Below, piece by piece: positions 27,113-36,403 of a DNA stretch of 64,000 nt. The translations under genes and the position numbers were made by a program. The DNA is from CAWHXG01 sp963833235 (GTDB lineage: Bacteria > Pseudomonadota > Alphaproteobacteria > Rhodobacterales > Rhodobacteraceae): positions 124,001 to 188,000 of the forward strand of contig CAWHXG010000004.1 of the NCBI GenBank assembly GCA_963833235.1, given 5' to 3'. A model generated the notes under the pieces. The model was not told the origin of the DNA and searched no databases. It worked only from the letters and a program-made list of their open reading frames with translations. How positions within the stretch are numbered: position 1 is the first letter of the stretch; each line of letters opens with the position of its first letter.

Positions 27113-28339
27113 TCAGACGGCTTCGGTCGCGCCGAGGCCCAGTTTCATCAGCTGGCGGCGGACCGGCGCTGCGCCATGCAGGGCCTGAAGCCCGAGGCGG
27201 CGGGCATCGCGCAATGGCTGCGCCTCCGCCATCGCGGCACGGTTGAGCGCATCGATCCCGACGACCCGGGCCAGCACCTCTGGCCGGCGTTGCCGTGTGT
27301 AGAGGGCGAGCAAGTTGGGATCGCCGGGGTCGGGGGCGCCCGATAGCAGCGCGTGCAGTGCCGCGATGTCGGCGAGGCTGGTATTGAGCCCCTGGGCGCC
27401 GATGGGCGGCATGACGTGGGCGGCCTCGGCCACGAGGGCGGTACGCTCGGCATGAAAGCTGGCGGCGATCTGGCTGACGATCGGCCAGATCGTGCGCTGG
27501 CTCACAAGGGTCAGCGGGCCCAGCACGTGACCCGAGCGCTCCGACATGGCGGCTTCGAACTCGGGGACGTCGAGGGCCAAGAGCCGCTGGGCCTCCGCCG
27601 CGCGCTCCATCCAGACCACGGCCGAGGCGGGGCGCGGGGGGGCCTCGCCAGCCTGCCTGTCGGGCAGGGGCACCAGGGTGAAGGGCCCGCCGGTGCGGTG
27701 GATCTCGGTCGAGACATTCTGGTGGGGGATCGGATGCGAGACGGCGAAGGCCAGTGCCTTCTGGCCGTAGCGCAGGGTGCGCACGGCGATGCCGGCAGCC
27801 TGCCGGACGGTCGAGGCGCGGCCGTCAGCGCCGATCACGAGGCGCGCGGCCACTGTGCGGCCGTCGGTGAGGCGCAGGCGGGCCTCGCGCAGGCGGGTGG
27901 CCATGGTGGCGACGCCCGTGCCCGTCAGGTGGCGGATGCGAGGGTGTGCCTCGAGATGCGCGGCCATCTCGCGGCGGATCAGCCAGTTGGGCAGGTTCCA
28001 TCCGAAAGGCAGATCACCGATCTCGGCGGCGTCGAAATTTCGGGTGAGGCGGGGCGCGGCCTGCGGCCCGCCGGCATCGACGAGGCGCATCACCTGCAGC
28101 GGCGCGGCTTCGGTCTGCAGGCGAACCCAGATCCCGAGGGCTTCGAGCAGATCGCGGGCTGGCTGCAGCAGTGCCGTGCTGCGCAGGTCGGCGCCGGGCG
28201 CGGCCTCCTCCGTCACGGGCGTCGCGAAATCGACGCACAGGACGTCGTGGCCGAGATCGGCCATCGCGGCAGCGGCGGCCATGCCGGCAAGCCCGCCCCC
28301 GGCCACGAGCACGTCCGTCTGCAGATCGGTTCTGGCCAT
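27113..28339 (-). CDS. UbiH/COQ6-family FAD-dependent hydroxylase
   Basis: A 408-residue flavoprotein monooxygenase, probably one of the ring hydroxylases of ubiquinone synthesis. FAD motifs: VLVAGGGLAGMAAAAAMAD at the N-terminus, VIGADGRASTVRQAAG in the middle, and EAAHVMPPIGAQGLNTSLAD in the last third, where the usual GDAAH is EAAH. The UbiH-like PPIGAQGLN sequence is the best indicator of this family. Which ring position it hydroxylates cannot be told from sequence. It is divergent from the GntR regulator gene, with 200 bases between starts. Confidence 0.88.
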   Translation of the reverse strand: MARTDLQTDVLVAGGGLAGMAAAAAMADLGHDVLCVDFATPVTEEAAPGADLRSTALLQPARDLLEALGIWVRLQTEAAPLQVMRLVDAGGPQAAPRLTRNFDAAEIGDLPFGWNLPNWLIRREMAAHLEAHPRIRHLTGTGVATMATRLREARLRLTDGRTVAARLVIGADGRASTVRQAAGIAVRTLRYGQKALAFAVSHPIPHQNVSTEIHRTGGPFTLVPLPDRQAGEAPPRPASAVVWMERAAEAQRLLALDVPEFEAAMSERSGHVLGPLTLVSQRTIWPIVSQIAASFHAERTALVAEAAHVMPPIGAQGLNTSLADIAALHALLSGAPDPGDPNLLALYTRQRRPEVLARVVGIDALNRAAMAEAQPLRDARRLGLQALHGAAPVRRQLMKLGLGATEAV

Positions 28340-28539
28340 CGCGCGGCACCTCCTCGTCGACGGGCAAGCTAGCGGTCCGGCGCGGGGCGGCCAGTGGGCG
28401 CATTGGCGCGGCGTGTCCGGAGGGCGGGGTGGCCAGGTGCCCGGGCGCATGGCCCGGCGTGGCGCGTTCGCAGGGTGCGTCGCCGCCTGTTGTGGAAGGG
28501 GCGTCAGGCGCTATCGTGTCCGCCGAAAGGGCCCCTGCC

Positions 28540-29185
28540 ATGAATGTCGGCAAATCCGCGCCGCGCGACGCGTACGCGCTGATCCTGGATGCGATCGATG
28601 GGGGCGCCTATCGGCCGGGCGCCCGGCTGGTCGAATCCGAGCTGGCCGACAAGTTCGGCGTTTCGCGCACCCCGATCCGCGAGGCGCTGCAGCGGCTCGA
28701 GACGCAAGGCATGCTGAGCCGGGACGGGCGCAGCCTGATCGTGGCGTCGCTCGACCGCAACCAGATGGCGGAGCTCTACGTGGTGCGCACGGAGCTGGAG
28801 GGGCTGGCGGCCCGGCTGGCGGCCCGGCACGCGGCCGACGAGGAGGTGCGGGTGCTGCGTGAGATGGTGGCGGCCGATGGGGCGTTGATCGGCGACCCCG
28901 ATGCATTGAGCCGGGCGAACCGGCGGTTCCACCGGCAGATCCATCTGGCCTCGCACAACCGTTATCTGGTTCAGCAGCTCGACCTTGTGCACCGCTCCAT
29001 GGCGCTGCTGGCCACCACGTCGCTTGCCGCGTCGGGACGGGGGGCGGCCGCGCTTGCCGAGCACGATGCGATCGTGGCGGCGATCGAGGCGCGGGATGGC
29101 GATGCGGCGCATCTGGCGCTGAAGTCACACATCAGCCACGCCTTCGAAGACCCGGCTGCGCCTGGATGCGGCCGAAGGGCCCTAA
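28540..29185 (+). CDS. GntR/FadR-type transcriptional regulator with a C-terminal frameshift
   Basis: The N-terminal winged helix (about 5-75) reads AYALILDAIDGGAYRPGARL, then SELADKFGVSRTPIREALQR. An FCD effector domain follows, with RANRRFHRQIHLASHN carrying the metal-binding His residues and ending GDAAHLALKSHISHAFED. At this point (about 29152) an extra C in a CCC run puts the frame out. Skipping it gives RLRLDAAEGP and a TAA at 29183-29185, the usual FCD C-terminus, with a product of about 214 residues. Without the skip the frame continues to 29424 through antisense sequence of the neighbouring gene. The effector and targets are unknown; the divergent UbiH-type gene is one candidate target. 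Confidence 0.85.
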
Positions 29186-31122
29186 CCCGTCAATGCCACG
29201 GGCCCGGGCGGCGAACCCGCAGCGGCCGGGGCGCTTTCCGCGCCATGGGTGGTCTTGTCCCAGAAGAAGGGGCGGTGGGCCATCTCGATGAGCGCCTTCC
29301 ACACGGCGATGCTGGCCAGCATGTTGTAGAAGTTCATCGCGAGGGCCCATGCGTAGAGGTTCGGCTTGCCGGTACGCCGCAGCGCGGTGAGCGACACGGC
29401 GAAAGTGGTGGCCTCGGACATTAGAAGCAGCGCGACGAACGGCCAGATCGCCCAGCCCGGCAGCCCGGCCAGCCCCGCCGGAAGCCCCCAGACCGCGCCC
29501 AGCCACCAGATCCAGAGCAGCGGCGCCATCAGCGCCTGCAACAGCGAGCCTGCGAACATCACCTGCATGCCCACGAAGCCCCGTGGCCCAAGATCGCGCC
29601 AGAGCGCCGCGGGATCGCGCATGTGGGCGGCATAGGTCATCGCATAGCCCTTCTGCCAGCGGGAACGCTGGCGGATCCACGGCCAGACCCGGCAATTCGC
29701 CTCTTCGCCGGTGGTCGTGTCAATCAGCTCGGTGCGATATCCGGCGCGGGCCAGCCGCAGCCCCAGATCGGCGTCCTCGGTGACGTTGTGCGCATCCCAG
29801 CCGCCCAGCCGCTCCAGAACGTCGCGGCGGAAGAACAGCGTCGTGCCGCCCAGCGGAACGGCCAGCCCCAGCCGCGCGATCCCGGGCAGGACCACGCCGA
29901 ACCAGGCGGCATAATCGATGGTGAAGCAGCGGGAGACCCAGTTCTGCCGGGTGTTGTAGAAATCCAGCCGCCCCTGCAGGCACGCCACCTCTTCGGCGGC
30001 CACGGCGAAGCGCGCCACGATCCTGTCGATCTGGTCGGGCGCCGGCGCGTCTTCAGCGTCGTAGATCCCCACGATGCTGCCGCGGCAGAAGCCAAGCGCA
30101 TAGTTCATCGCCCGCGGCTTGGTGCGCACCTGCCCCTCCGGCACCCGCACCACCCGCATCCAAGGCGGCAGCGGCGTGGCGGCGATCACGGCCTCGGTCA
30201 CGTGATCGTCGACCTCCATCACGAGGATCACGTCGAGCAGGGCCGCGGGATAGCGCAGCCGCCCGAGCCGACGGATCAGCCGCTCGGCGATATGCTGCTC
30301 GCGGAAGATCGGCACCAGGATCGACACGACCGGCCGCCGCCCGGCATCGCCGGTATGCAGGGGCACCACATCGGGGTCCAGGCTCGCATCCGGCGCTGCG
30401 CGGGCCATGGGCAGCAACGTGGCGAGCTTCAGCCCGGTCTGCGCCAGCAGCGACAGCGCGGCGAAGCCCATCAGGGCCGCGAGCGCAACGATGGGTGCCG
30501 CCGCCAGCATCGCGACCGTCGCCGCCGCCAGGGCTAGGCAGGCCTTGCGGAACGGGCTGCCGCGCCAGGCCCGGCAACTGGTCGCGGCGTCGGTACTTTG
30601 CTCGGCGCGGGCGTTGATTGCGGTGCCGTGCTGCCGGGCAAGTGCCGCCTGTATCTCGGATTGGCCCGCCAATGCCATCATGGTCGGCCCCAGGACAGCC
30701 TCCAGCGCGGGGCGCTGCGCCTCGAACTGATCGGGCAGCGCGGTGGCGACCACGGTGCGCCCGCCGATGCGGCGCCAGGGCAGGCACAGCGTATCGAGGC
30801 ACCGCTCGACCCCGGCGATGCGAGCGAGCGCGGGGTCGGGCGGCAGGGCCTCGAGGTCCGGCGCGCCCGCCTGCCACTGGCGCTGGAGCGCGGCCAGCAG
30901 ATCGGTCTTCGACAGGCCGGCCTGCATGCGCAGCACGTCGCCAAGCCGCGCCCCCATCAGGGACTGCGCGTCGACCGCCTGCGCCACCTGATCGGCCGTC
31001 ACGAGGCCCGCGCGCGCCAGTATTTCGCCCAGCCGCGGACGGACCGGGCCGGCCAGCTCTACCGCCTGCGGTGACGCCTTGCGGGCCGCGGCGGTGACGA
31101 GGCGGAGATTGGTGGTCGACAT
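29182..31122 (-). CDS. Membrane glycosyltransferase family 2 with GspE-N-like N-terminal domain
   Basis: A 646-residue protein. Residues about 25-165 resemble the N-terminal GspE/MshE-type helical domain (GEILARAGLVTADQVAQAVD, GARLGDVLRMQAGLSKTDLL). Two membrane helices (about 195-240) lead into a processive GT2 domain: VSILVPIFREQ, the DxD-like DAED at 355-358, the TED acid motif at 448-450 and QRSRW at 485-489. Further helices at about 515-610 form the synthase-type channel region. This is the BcsA/NdvC-like layout for making and exporting a beta-linked polysaccharide. ATG 31122 is preferred; a GTG at 31134 is possible. Its stop overlaps the corrected end of the GntR gene. Confidence 0.85.
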   Translation of the reverse strand: MSTTNLRLVTAAARKASPQAVELAGPVRPRLGEILARAGLVTADQVAQAVDAQSLMGARLGDVLRMQAGLSKTDLLAALQRQWQAGAPDLEALPPDPALARIAGVERCLDTLCLPWRRIGGRTVVATALPDQFEAQRPALEAVLGPTMMALAGQSEIQAALARQHGTAINARAEQSTDAATSCRAWRGSPFRKACLALAAATVAMLAAAPIVALAALMGFAALSLLAQTGLKLATLLPMARAAPDASLDPDVVPLHTGDAGRRPVVSILVPIFREQHIAERLIRRLGRLRYPAALLDVILVMEVDDHVTEAVIAATPLPPWMRVVRVPEGQVRTKPRAMNYALGFCRGSIVGIYDAEDAPAPDQIDRIVARFAVAAEEVACLQGRLDFYNTRQNWVSRCFTIDYAAWFGVVLPGIARLGLAVPLGGTTLFFRRDVLERLGGWDAHNVTEDADLGLRLARAGYRTELIDTTTGEEANCRVWPWIRQRSRWQKGYAMTYAAHMRDPAALWRDLGPRGFVGMQVMFAGSLLQALMAPLLWIWWLGAVWGLPAGLAGLPGWAIWPFVALLLMSEATTFAVSLTALRRTGKPNLYAWALAMNFYNMLASIAVWKALIEMAHRPFFWDKTTHGAESAPAAAGSPPGPVALTG

Positions 31123-31169
31123 GGCACCCGGCACAGGCTGATAGGAAAGCTACGGTGCGGGCGCCTTAC

Positions 31170-31185
31170 CTAATGGGGACTTAAC
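31170..31185. promoter_or_regulatory. Candidate CtrA box upstream of the glycosyltransferase gene
   Basis: CTAA at 31170-31173, seven bases, then TTAAC at 31181-31185 matches TTAA-N7-TTAAC with one difference. It lies 48 bases before the minus-strand start at 31122. The motif is nearly palindromic, so its orientation is not decisive. The rest of the gap up to carA (31186-31337) is relatively AT-rich and holds an inverted repeat, CCTGATCA at 31311 with TGATCAGG at 31335, that overlaps the carA stop. Confidence 0.4.
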
Positions 31186-31337
31186 GGGATGAGCCAAACT
31201 TGACATGAAGGTATATGGCATTTGCACACAACAACAGGGGTCGCGACCGTGATGATGTGGCGTGCCTGCAGGATACAGACTGGATGTCGTGGCCGAACGG
31301 CGGGCCTCGCCCTGATCAATAGGCGGTTATCGGCTGA

Positions 31338-32489
31338 TCAGGCTGCGCCCATCGCCGCCCGAAAACGTTCGAACAAGTAGAAGCTGTCCTGCGGGCCGGG
31401 GCTGGCCTCGGGGTGGTACTGGACCGAGAACACCGGGCGATCCGTCATCGCAATTCCGCAGTTCGACCCGTCGAAGAGCGATACGTGGGTTTCCTGCACG
31501 TTCGCCGGCAGGGTCTGCAAATCGACGGTGAAACCGTGGTTCATCGAAGTGATCTCGACCTTTCCGGTCGTCAGGTCCTTCACGGGATGGTTCGCGCCGT
31601 GGTGGCCATGGTTCATCTTGATCGTGCGGGCGCCAAGGGCACGGGCCAGCATCTGGTGGCCGAGGCAGATGCCGAAAACGGGCATCTCCGTGCGGTCCAG
31701 CACGTCGCGGATCATCGGCACGGCATAGGCCCCGGTGGCCGCCGGGTCTCCGGGGCCGTTCGACAGGAACAGCCCGTCGGGAGACTGGGCCAGCACGTCG
31801 TCGGCGGTGGCGCTGGCGGGCATCACCGTGACGTCGCAGCCGGCCGAGGCGAGGCAGCGCAGGATGTTGCGTTTGGCCCCGTAATCGAGGGCAACCACCT
31901 TGGGCCGCGGCGCGCCATCCTGCGGCACCGGCGCGAAACCGTGCGGCCAGGCCCAGCGCGTTTCGTCCCACCGGTAGGATTGCGCGCAGGTCACATCGCG
32001 GGCCAGGTCGCGTCCTTCCAGCCCGGCGAAGCCGCGAGCCTGCCGCACCAGCGTGTCTATGTCGAACCGCCCCTCCGGATCGTGGCTGAGCGCCACGTGC
32101 GGGCTGCCCTGCATGCGTACGGCCCGGGTCAGTCGGCGCGTATCGACGCCGCCCATGCCGATGCGCCCGCGGCGGGTCAGCCACGGGGTGAGCGCTTCCT
32201 GTGCACGCCAGTTCGACGGCTCGGTAGGATCCCATTTGACGATCAGCCCGGCGGCCGCGGGCTCTGCGGATTCCTCGTCTTCCGGCGTTGCGCCGGTATT
32301 GCCGATATGGGGGAAGGTGAAGGTCACGATCTGGCCGGCATAGGAGGGGTCCGTGAGAATCTCCTGATAGCCGGTCATCGCGGTGTTGAAGCACAGCTCC
32401 GCCGTGACCGTGCCGGTGGCTCCGAAGCCGTGGCCATAGAACAGCGTTCCGTCGGCGAGAGCGAGGCAGGCAGTGGCATGGCCGGGCAT
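31338..32489 (-). CDS. carA: Carbamoyl phosphate synthase small subunit
   Basis: A 383-residue glutaminase subunit that supplies ammonia for carbamoyl phosphate (arginine and pyrimidine synthesis). The N-terminal domain has the canonical AELCFNTAMTGYQEILTDPS and TFTFPHIGNTG. The class I amidotransferase domain shows LSNGPGDPAA, the nucleophile Cys in FGICLGHQMLARALG, and the His-x-Glu pair in VQYHPEASPGP. Length is normal. The large subunit carB is not adjacent. The gene is divergent from yqeY (177 bases). Confidence 0.97.
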   Translation of the reverse strand: MPGHATACLALADGTLFYGHGFGATGTVTAELCFNTAMTGYQEILTDPSYAGQIVTFTFPHIGNTGATPEDEESAEPAAAGLIVKWDPTEPSNWRAQEALTPWLTRRGRIGMGGVDTRRLTRAVRMQGSPHVALSHDPEGRFDIDTLVRQARGFAGLEGRDLARDVTCAQSYRWDETRWAWPHGFAPVPQDGAPRPKVVALDYGAKRNILRCLASAGCDVTVMPASATADDVLAQSPDGLFLSNGPGDPAATGAYAVPMIRDVLDRTEMPVFGICLGHQMLARALGARTIKMNHGHHGANHPVKDLTTGKVEITSMNHGFTVDLQTLPANVQETHVSLFDGSNCGIAMTDRPVFSVQYHPEASPGPQDSFYLFERFRAAMGAA

Positions 32490-32666
32490 GAGCGATCTTT
32501 CATGAAGCTGATAGCAACGGTGCAGGCTGGGACGAGGCCCACCGGTCGGGCGATATCTATGGGCGCGCTCCGGGGCGGGTCAAGATGGGGCGGGGCGCCG
32601 CCTTGTCACCGCCGGCGGCACCGCATAGCTGACGACCTGAAACGAGGGCAGACGGGCAGAGGTATC

Positions 32667-33128
32667 ATGGGACTGAAAGCGCGTATCGCGACCAATCTGA
32701 CGCAGGCCATGCGCGACCGCGATGCCGTGCGGCTCTCGACCCTGCGGCTGATCACGGCGGCCATCAAGGACCGCGAGATCGCGCTGCGCGGCGGCGACGA
32801 AGGGGCCGAGGGCATCCCCGAAGAGGCGGTTCTGGCGATCCTCGCGAAGATGGTGAAGCAGCGCAACGAGAGCGCGCGGGCCTACGAAGAGGGCGGGCGG
32901 CTGGAGCTGGCCGAGCAGGAGCGTGCGGAGATCGGGATCCTGGAGGAGTTCCTGCCCCGCCAGCTGACCGAGGACGAGGAAGCCGCCGCCATCGATGCCG
33001 CCGTGGCGGAGACGGAGGCGAGCTCCATCCGGGATATGGGCCGGGTCATGGGGGTGCTGAAGGCCAACCATGCCGGGCGGATGGATTTCGCCCGGGTGGG
33101 ACCGAAGGTGCGTGAGCGGCTCGGCTGA
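32667..33128 (+). CDS. GatB/YqeY domain protein
   Basis: A 153-residue cytosolic protein made of the helical YqeY domain alone. Typical segments are LSTLRLITAAIKDREIALRG, ILAKMVKQRNESARAYEEGG, EIGILEEFLPRQLTEDE and GRVMGVLKANHAGRMDFARV. The same fold forms the tRNA-binding tail of GatB, so a tRNA-related function is assumed, but none is proven. The divergent pairing with carA recurs in Alphaproteobacteria. GGCAGAGG precedes the ATG at 32667. Confidence 0.92.
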   Translation: MGLKARIATNLTQAMRDRDAVRLSTLRLITAAIKDREIALRGGDEGAEGIPEEAVLAILAKMVKQRNESARAYEEGGRLELAEQERAEIGILEEFLPRQLTEDEEAAAIDAAVAETEASSIRDMGRVMGVLKANHAGRMDFARVGPKVRERLG

Positions 33129-33222
33129 AGGCTCGCCGCCGCAGCGGATAGGCCCGGCGGCGGGGACCGAACCGCGCCGGCGCGCGGGGCCGGCCTTCGG
33201 GCGGGGCCGCCGCGGCTGAAGG

Positions 33223-33987
33223 TTACTCCGCCGCGAGTTCGCGCAGGATCGGCAGGCCGGGCAGGCTCAACTTGATCGCGGTGCCCCTGTCGGACAGCTG
33301 GACGGTGATATCGGGCTGCAGCGCCGCGATCAGGCTGGCGCGTTGATCGGCCCGCGCCGCCGGGCAATGCGCCTCGACCCATTCCGCCGTCGCCAGGTAA
33401 CGGCGGGGCTGTGCGGCATCGCGGATCATAATCCCGTCATTCCGGGTGAGATCGCCCATGGCATCGACGCAGGCCTGCTGGAAGGCCGCGACGGCGGGGT
33501 CGTCCGGCTCCCACCGCCAGACCATCAATCCGCCGCTCTCCACGTCGGGTGTGCCGAAGCGGGCGACCCAGGGCTTGCGATCCGCCGGCGTCAGGCCCGC
33601 CAGCCCGGCCGGAACGAAGACATTCAGCTGATGGACCCGCGAGGTTTCGGGATCCAGGGGGTCGCTGACCATCTCGAGGCCGCCAACGCTTACGCCGTCG
33701 GGCATTTCGTACATCGCGTTGATGTGGCTGGCGCGGTTCGGCGGCAGCCCGACCCGGGCGCTGAGCTCGCCGAGCGTCATGCCGCCCCAGACGCCCGCAA
33801 CGGCCGCGTCATGGCCTCGCTCCAAGGCGATCCGCGTCAGGTCCGGGAGGTCGAATTCCGTCTGTGCCGGAGTCGCCAGCGGGGACAGGGTAAGGCACAG
33901 AGTCACGGCGGCAAAGCGGATCCTCGTTCCGGGGTTCCCGCCTGACTCGGGGAGCATGGAACCGTCTGTATGGCAGGGGCGCGTCAT
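33223..33987 (-). CDS. Exported protein of unknown function
   Basis: A 254-residue protein. A hydrophobic segment at about 24-40 (FAAVTLCLTLSPLATPAQ) is a signal peptide with a long n-region. The mature part is mixed alpha/beta without recognised motifs; WVARFGTPDVESGGLMVWRW stands out. Its ATG at 33987 overlaps the stop of the DUF2244 gene in an ATGA, so the two are translationally coupled; an internal ATG at 33957 would give a tidier signal peptide. Position next to ctaD suggests, but does not show, a link to oxidase assembly or the envelope. Confidence 0.7.
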   Translation of the reverse strand: MTRPCHTDGSMLPESGGNPGTRIRFAAVTLCLTLSPLATPAQTEFDLPDLTRIALERGHDAAVAGVWGGMTLGELSARVGLPPNRASHINAMYEMPDGVSVGGLEMVSDPLDPETSRVHQLNVFVPAGLAGLTPADRKPWVARFGTPDVESGGLMVWRWEPDDPAVAAFQQACVDAMGDLTRNDGIMIRDAAQPRRYLATAEWVEAHCPAARADQRASLIAALQPDITVQLSDRGTAIKLSLPGLPILRELAAE

Positions 33988-34553
33988 GCGACGCAGCGCA
34001 GACGGATCAGGAGGCTGTCAAGCTCCTCTTGCAGGGTGCGCCGCTCCTCGAGGGAAAGGAACCGGCCCAGCTCCACCTCCCGCCCGGCGCCGCGCAGCGT
34101 CAGGTAGCCAGCGACGGGGCCGCCGGTGTCGTGGCGGTGGACGCTGATCCAGTGGGGATTGGCGTTCCATGTCTGTGGCGGGCGCCCGGCCTCGGTATGG
34201 GTCAGCTCGGCATGGTCGGGCCAGAGCGCCAGTTCCTCCACGACCTCGCCGTCGCGGTAGCTTCGTCGCAGCGCCGCCCAGATCAATGCCAGTGCACCCA
34301 GCACGAAGGGAAGGAGGCCCCAGAGAACGGGTGTGCCGAGCACCGTGATAAGCGGCAGCATGATGAGTGCGAAGGTAATGCCGATGAAAAGCGCGAAGCC
34401 CCCCTTCGGGAGGGAGCGGTGCGGCCAAAGGCGCAGCAGTGCTAGGGGAGGCGCGCCGTCCGAATGGCGCGGCAAGGCCCGGCGCGCTTCTTGGGGAACG
34501 GCCCCGGGCAATGCCGGGGCCTGTTCAAATCGGGCGAGCCACTCGACAGGCAT
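33984..34553 (-). CDS. DUF2244 membrane protein downstream of ctaD
   Basis: A 189-residue protein with two central membrane helices (about 52-95, FALFIGITFALIMLPLITVL and GLLPFVLGALALIWAAL) and a soluble C-terminal part: LWPDHAELTHTEAGRP, a WNANPHWISVHRH segment and GREVELGRFLSLEER. These are DUF2244 features. The gene begins one base after the ctaD stop (TGACATG), so both are on one transcript; the ctaD neighbourhood is common for this family in Alphaproteobacteria. Function unknown, possibly oxidase biogenesis. Confidence 0.85.
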   Translation of the reverse strand: MPVEWLARFEQAPALPGAVPQEARRALPRHSDGAPPLALLRLWPHRSLPKGGFALFIGITFALIMLPLITVLGTPVLWGLLPFVLGALALIWAALRRSYRDGEVVEELALWPDHAELTHTEAGRPPQTWNANPHWISVHRHDTGGPVAGYLTLRGAGREVELGRFLSLEERRTLQEELDSLLIRLRCVA

Positions 34554-34554
34554 G

Positions 34555-36228
34555 TCAGTGCGCGTGGCTCTTGTCCCACTCCTCGCGCTTCGGAAGCGTC
34601 TCGAACGTATGCTCCGGCGGCGGGCAGGGCAGGGTCCATTCCAGCGTATCGGCGTATTCATTCCAGTAGTTGTTCTGCGTCACGCGGGCGCCGCGGGTCA
34701 GCGTGTAATAGACGATCCCGATGAAGAGCAGGAACGACGCGAAGGAGAGGAACGCACCGATCGACGACACCCAGTTCCAGAGCGCGAAGGCGTCCGGGTA
34801 GTCGATGTAGCGACGCGGCATCCCCTGGCGGCCGAGGAAGTGCTGGGGGAAGAACGTCAGGTTCGCGCCGACGAACATCATCCAGAAATGCACCTTGCCC
34901 CAGAACTCGGGGTATTGCCGCCCCGACATCTTGCCGATGTAGAAATAAATTCCCGCGAAGATGGCGAAGACCGCACCGAGGCTCATCACATAGTGGAAGT
35001 GCGCCACGACGTAATAGGTGTCATGATAGGCGCGGTCGACGCCGGCCTGGCTGAGCACGATGCCGGTGACGCCGCCGACGGTGAACAGGAACAGGAACCC
35101 TATCGCCCAGAGCATCGGGGTCCGGAAGTCGACCGACCCGCCCCACATGGTGGCGATCCAGCTAAAGACCTTCACGCCCGTCGGTACGGCGATGACCATC
35201 GTCGCGAGCATGAAGTAGCTCTGCTGGCTAAGGCTCATACCCACCGTGTACATGTGGTGCGCCCAGACGACGAAGCCCAGCACTCCTATCGCGACCATCG
35301 CGTACACCATGGGCAGATAGCCGAAGATCGGCTTGCGGCTGAAGGTAGCGATGACATGGGAGACGATCCCGAAGCCGGGCAGGATGATGATGTAGACCTC
35401 CGGATGCCCGAAGAACCACAGGATGTGCTGGTAGAGGATCGGGTCGCCGCCGCCTTCGGGCTGGAAGAACGTGGTGCCGAAGTTCCGGTCCGTCAGCAGC
35501 ATGGTGATGGCGCCGGCAAGCACCGGCAGGGCCAGCAGGATCAGCCAGGCGGTGATGAAGATCGACCAGGAGAACAGCGGAACCTTGTGCAGCGTCATGC
35601 CGGGTGCGCGCATGTTCAGAAAGGTGGTGATCATGTTGATCGCGCCGAGGATCGAGGACGCGCCCGAAACGTGCACCGCGAAGATCGCCAGATCCATCGA
35701 CATGCCGGCTTCGCTGGTCGAGAGCGGTGGATAGAGCACCCATCCGACGCCCGATCCCAGCTGCGCGTTGCCTCCCGGCGACAGGATCGAGGCGACGCCG
35801 AGCGTCGCGCCAGCAACGAAGAGCCAATAGCTGAGGTTGTTCAGTCTCGGGAACGCCATGTCGGGCGCGCCGATCTGCAACGGCATGAAATAGTTGCCGA
35901 AGCCGCCGAAGAGCGCAGGGATGACCACGAAGAACATCATCAGTACGCCATGATAGGTGATCATGACGTTCCAGAGATGGCCGTTAGGGGTGCATTCGCC
36001 GGCTGCGGCGGGCCAGAGGCGCGCGCCTTCGAGGCACATGAACTGCACGCCGGGATACATCAGCTCCATGCGCATGTAGATCGTGAAGGCCACCGACAGG
36101 AAGCCCAGAGCGCCGGCCGTGAAGAGGTAGAGGATGCCGATGTCCTTGTGGTTCGTCGACATGAACCAGCGAGTGAAGAACCCGCGCTGGTCTTCGTGGC
36201 CGTGGTCGTTGATGGCGGCGTCGGCCAT
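34555..36228 (-). CDS. ctaD: aa3-type cytochrome c oxidase subunit I
   Basis: A 557-residue, twelve-helix subunit of the proton-pumping terminal oxidase. Visible ligands: the heme a His in MITYHGVLMMFF, the CuB His-Tyr crosslink in FFGHPEVYIIILPG, the CuB pair in WAHHMYTVG, and the heme a3/heme a His pair in VVAHFHYVMSLG. The D-channel Asn/Asp segment and the K-channel Lys region (SYFMLATMVIAVPTGVKVFS) look intact. ATG 36228 has GGGAG upstream. Subunits II and III (ctaC, ctaE) are not adjacent; only DUF2244 follows. Confidence 0.97.
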   Translation of the reverse strand: MADAAINDHGHEDQRGFFTRWFMSTNHKDIGILYLFTAGALGFLSVAFTIYMRMELMYPGVQFMCLEGARLWPAAAGECTPNGHLWNVMITYHGVLMMFFVVIPALFGGFGNYFMPLQIGAPDMAFPRLNNLSYWLFVAGATLGVASILSPGGNAQLGSGVGWVLYPPLSTSEAGMSMDLAIFAVHVSGASSILGAINMITTFLNMRAPGMTLHKVPLFSWSIFITAWLILLALPVLAGAITMLLTDRNFGTTFFQPEGGGDPILYQHILWFFGHPEVYIIILPGFGIVSHVIATFSRKPIFGYLPMVYAMVAIGVLGFVVWAHHMYTVGMSLSQQSYFMLATMVIAVPTGVKVFSWIATMWGGSVDFRTPMLWAIGFLFLFTVGGVTGIVLSQAGVDRAYHDTYYVVAHFHYVMSLGAVFAIFAGIYFYIGKMSGRQYPEFWGKVHFWMMFVGANLTFFPQHFLGRQGMPRRYIDYPDAFALWNWVSSIGAFLSFASFLLFIGIVYYTLTRGARVTQNNYWNEYADTLEWTLPCPPPEHTFETLPKREEWDKSHAH

Positions 36229-36403
36229 GCGTTGCTCCCGATATTGGCGTGGGGTCAGGGCCGCGGGCGCCCTGAAGTTTGAAGTTGGTTCTAGTCCGTC
36301 GGCGGCGAACGGGCAACATCCCTGCGGCGATGTGGCCGTGTTGCGGTGACCAGCGGGCTTGCGGACGACCTTGTCTTCGTGAAGCCGATCTGAGGGGTGA
36401 ACT

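Noticed and set aside
34333..36282. 649-codon plus-strand frame opposite ctaD
   Set aside because: Entirely antisense to ctaD and DUF2244, whose ligands and domain motifs are intact.
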